Assembly (NCBI GenBank): GCA_946628455.1
Contig: CAMOWP010000033.1
Coordinates: 1-14,758, forward strand
DNA from: an uncultured Clostridia bacterium
Lineage (GTDB): Bacteria > Bacillota > Clostridia > Oscillospirales > Acutalibacteraceae
Direction of reading: 5' to 3'
Length of the DNA stretch: 14,758 nt
The notes under the pieces are model-generated. The model was not told the DNA's origin, ran no database searches, and worked only from the letters and a program-made list of their open reading frames with translations. Shown here piece after piece: positions 13,107-14,758 of the stretch (the stretch's first letter is position 1; each line of letters starts with the position of its first letter). Both the position numbers and the translations under genes were made by a program.

Positions 13107-14240
13107 ATGAATATTTATTTCAGCGAGAATGTAAAGCGCTTTCGTAAGAAAAGAGATTTAACGCAGGAGGCTCTTGCGGATTTCCTTGGCGTTTCTTTTC
13201 AGACTATCAGCAAATGGGAAAGAGGAGAAAGCTATCCCGATATAGAACTGCTCCCAACCATTGCGGATTTCTTTTCAGTTTCAACCGATACTCTGCTTGG
13301 TGTAGATAAGGCAAAGAACGAAGAGGAAATTCTTGCGCTTTGCGAAAAGTTCGATAAGAAGCAGTACGCTGGTTCGGAAGGTCCGTTTGGTTACTTTATG
13401 AAGGATGCCTATAGAAAATATCCTGCCGATTTCCGAATTGCTGTCAGATACATGCAGCATCTTCAGGAGATATGTGATACCCGCGTAAAAGTTATGGAAA
13501 ACGATGATGAAATCACATCTATCTATAACCGAATTCAAAATTACTGTACTGATGACACCATAAGAATTCACGCAAAATACATAATGTTGCGGCATTACAA
13601 CTGTCTGACACAGGTTGAAGAAAGTCCGATTGGTTATGAGGATGTATATAGACTTCTTAGTACGTTCCTAAGCATTAGAGAAACAAAGGATTATTTGCTT
13701 TGTTGTATGCACGAGTTTGGGGATATGGACAATATCAGAGCAGGTTGCAGAAATCTGATTGACAAGTTAATCTCGTGTCTTGATGACGCGATTAAGCACT
13801 ATGTTCTATTTGCGACAAAGGCAAGAATAAATCCGACAAAGGAACAATTACTGGAAATAGTTGAAGCGTTAGAAAAAATCAAAGCAATCCATAATTTGTT
13901 CTATCCTGACGAGGTATACGGTGATTGCTGGAGAAAAGCGATTTATACTTACGGCGATTTAGGAGAAGCATATCATTTACTTGGCGACAATGAAAAATCA
14001 TTGCAGAATTTCAGAAAATGTGCAGAACTTGCAAAACGGTTTGATACGCTGCCGGATGAAACGGAAAGACATAATCTTTTCTTTGAGGGAACGATTTACA
14101 AAAAGAGTGACGACCCGTCTGTATATTCCGACTCAAGTCTTTGCGATTTGATGAGAAGGTATATGCTTGAAGTCTTTTCGCTTTCAGATGAATTCAGAGC
14201 AACATCCGAATTTAAAGAAATAATTGATATAATGAAATAG
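13107..14240 (+). CDS. XRE-family transcriptional regulator with large C-terminal helical region
   Basis: A 377-residue protein. Residues 1-66 are a clear XRE-type HTH: FSENVKRFRKKRDLTQEALADFLGVSFQTISKWERGESYPDIELLPTIADFFSVSTDTLLG, with the recognition helix around FQTISKWERG (31-40). The remaining 300 residues are predicted mostly helical; GDLGEAYHLLGDNEKSLQNFRKCAELAKRFDTL (283-315) looks like a tetratricopeptide repeat, and EEILALCEKFDKK (73-85) begins the linker as in related Clostridia regulators. Such TPR-like parts often bind a peptide or partner protein; the ligand is unknown. The start ATG at 13107 follows GAGGTGA, a long match to the anti-SD. Third codon positions are visibly more AT-rich than in the genes before the tRNA, suggesting a different origin. 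It ends at a terminator shared with the converging GNAT gene. Confidence 0.88.
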   Translation: MNIYFSENVKRFRKKRDLTQEALADFLGVSFQTISKWERGESYPDIELLPTIADFFSVSTDTLLGVDKAKNEEEILALCEKFDKKQYAGSEGPFGYFMKDAYRKYPADFRIAVRYMQHLQEICDTRVKVMENDDEITSIYNRIQNYCTDDTIRIHAKYIMLRHYNCLTQVEESPIGYEDVYRLLSTFLSIRETKDYLLCCMHEFGDMDNIRAGCRNLIDKLISCLDDAIKHYVLFATKARINPTKEQLLEIVEALEKIKAIHNLFYPDEVYGDCWRKAIYTYGDLGEAYHLLGDNEKSLQNFRKCAELAKRFDTLPDETERHNLFFEGTIYKKSDDPSVYSDSSLCDLMRRYMLEVFSLSDEFRATSEFKEIIDIMK

Positions 14241-14243
14241 TAT

Positions 14244-14271
14244 AAGCCTCGGCAACGCCGAGGCTTCATTT
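14244..14271. terminator. Terminator between convergent XRE and GNAT genes
   Basis: A 10-bp perfect stem, AAGCCTCGGC (14244-14253) and GCCGAGGCTT (14257-14266), with a 3-base AAC loop. It starts three bases after the XRE gene stop codon. The T-tract is imperfect on both sides (CATTTCT on plus), but the stem is very GC-rich and the place is right for both genes. Confidence 0.75.
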
Positions 14272-14289
14272 CTCTCTAGAAACATACGT

Positions 14290-14727
14290 TTATCTTAATG
14301 CTTTTTCCATAACAATCTCGTTTCCATCGTACTCGCCTGTTAAACGGAAACCCAACTTTTCATACATATTTCTTGCGGCTTCGTTTCCGTCAATATAACA
14401 AAGAACAACCTTATTATATTTACCGTCGTTTTTCATTAATTCAAGAATTCGCCTCGCCGCTTCAATTCCAAATCCGTTTCCCTGATAACGTTCATCTATA
14501 AACAGCTGGCTAAAATCATAAGCGTTAATCTCTTCGCAGTCGTAATATAATGCCATACCCACTGGAGTTGTATCGTTATAAATAACAAATGCATTGCTTC
14601 TGCTATTTCGATACGCATATGCCCTTGCCAATAGTTTCATACTGTCAGATACAAAACTTTTTTGTGTTTCCGAAACCTTAAGACCAAGTCTCCAATTATC
14701 CGGGTTAACAGTTACTAATTTAATCAT
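14290..14727 (-). CDS. GNAT family N-acetyltransferase, spermidine acetyltransferase-like
   Basis: A 145-residue cytosolic enzyme expected to move an acetyl group from acetyl-CoA to an amine. The acetyl-CoA motif A is seen in FIDERYQGNGFGIEAARRIL (76-95; Q82, G83, G85, G87 contact the pyrophosphate in the family), and motif B in NEAARNMYEKLGFRLTGEY (115-133) with the usual tyrosine (Y122). The N-terminal NPDNWRLGLKVSETQKSFV resembles the BltD/PaiA-type polyamine acetyltransferases, so spermidine or a similar amine is a reasonable guess, not a proof. The start at 14727 is preferred over the in-frame ATG at 14742 because GGAGGG (14733-14738) lies five bases before it and would otherwise be inside the coding region. 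Its promoter is outside or at the window edge. Codon use is AT-rich like the XRE gene. Confidence 0.88.
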   Translation of the reverse strand: MIKLVTVNPDNWRLGLKVSETQKSFVSDSMKLLARAYAYRNSRSNAFVIYNDTTPVGMALYYDCEEINAYDFSQLFIDERYQGNGFGIEAARRILELMKNDGKYNKVVLCYIDGNEAARNMYEKLGFRLTGEYDGNEIVMEKALR

Positions 14728-14758
14728 TGTTTCCCTCCACATATTCGGATTTAACGGC

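Noticed and set aside
14728..14742. Five-residue longer GNAT start (MWRET...)
   Set aside because: These codons contain the Shine-Dalgarno GGAGGG that serves the ATG at 14727.

Overview
The window looks like a core chromosomal segment of a low-to-mid GC Bacillota, most likely a gut-type Clostridia (Oscillospirales-like). The reasons are Gram-positive Shine-Dalgarno sites (AGGAGG/GGGAGG), TRTG-extended -10 promoters, an asparagine T-box riboswitch, a 4-Cys TSCPD protein, a COG2509 flavoprotein and an ECF-type S component. The lineage is inferred from style and family content; no database search was possible.

Layout. (1) Positions 1-165, minus strand: ribosomal protein L33 (rpmG), with the Shine-Dalgarno of a following gene (probably secE) cut by the window edge. 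(2) 166-419: a divergent control region with two tandem minus-strand promoters for rpmG and one plus-strand promoter; the self-complementary hexamer TTGCAA at 361-366 can act as -35 in both directions. (3) 420-3129, plus: two adjacent FAD flavoproteins (HI0933/BaiN-like, then COG2509-like), closed by a bidirectional terminator. (4) 3165-3731, minus: a solitary ECF transporter S component with its own promoter and a leader of about 95 nt. (5) 3917-7216, minus: an apparent operon of a 4-Cys TSCPD protein, a large cytosolic clan GH-D-like glycoside hydrolase and an unusual type I signal peptidase with a zinc ribbon and a long Ala/Glu-rich segment fused to its N-terminus. (6) 7340-8182 and 8263-9837, minus: a metal-dependent amidohydrolase and a sodium:solute symporter, each with its own promoter and terminator.

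(7) 9971-12695, plus: a consensus promoter, an Asn-specific T-box leader (specifier AAC, T-box UGGC matching a G73 discriminator), then asnS and asnA. Charging and synthesis of asparagine are thus placed under one tRNA-Asn sensor. No terminator separates asnA from the following tRNA-Pro(GGG), which has its own promoter and a strong terminator. (8) 12862-14758: an AT-richer, accessory-looking segment with a hairpin-bearing intergenic stretch, an XRE-type regulator with a large C-terminal helical region, and a convergent GNAT acetyltransferase.

Most of the window is ordinary housekeeping. The items most worth attention are the signal peptidase fusion and its operon partners, the divergent rpmG control region, the glycoside hydrolase of unassigned specificity, and the structured region after tRNA-Pro. 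I found no phage, insertion sequence, CRISPR array or clear defence system.
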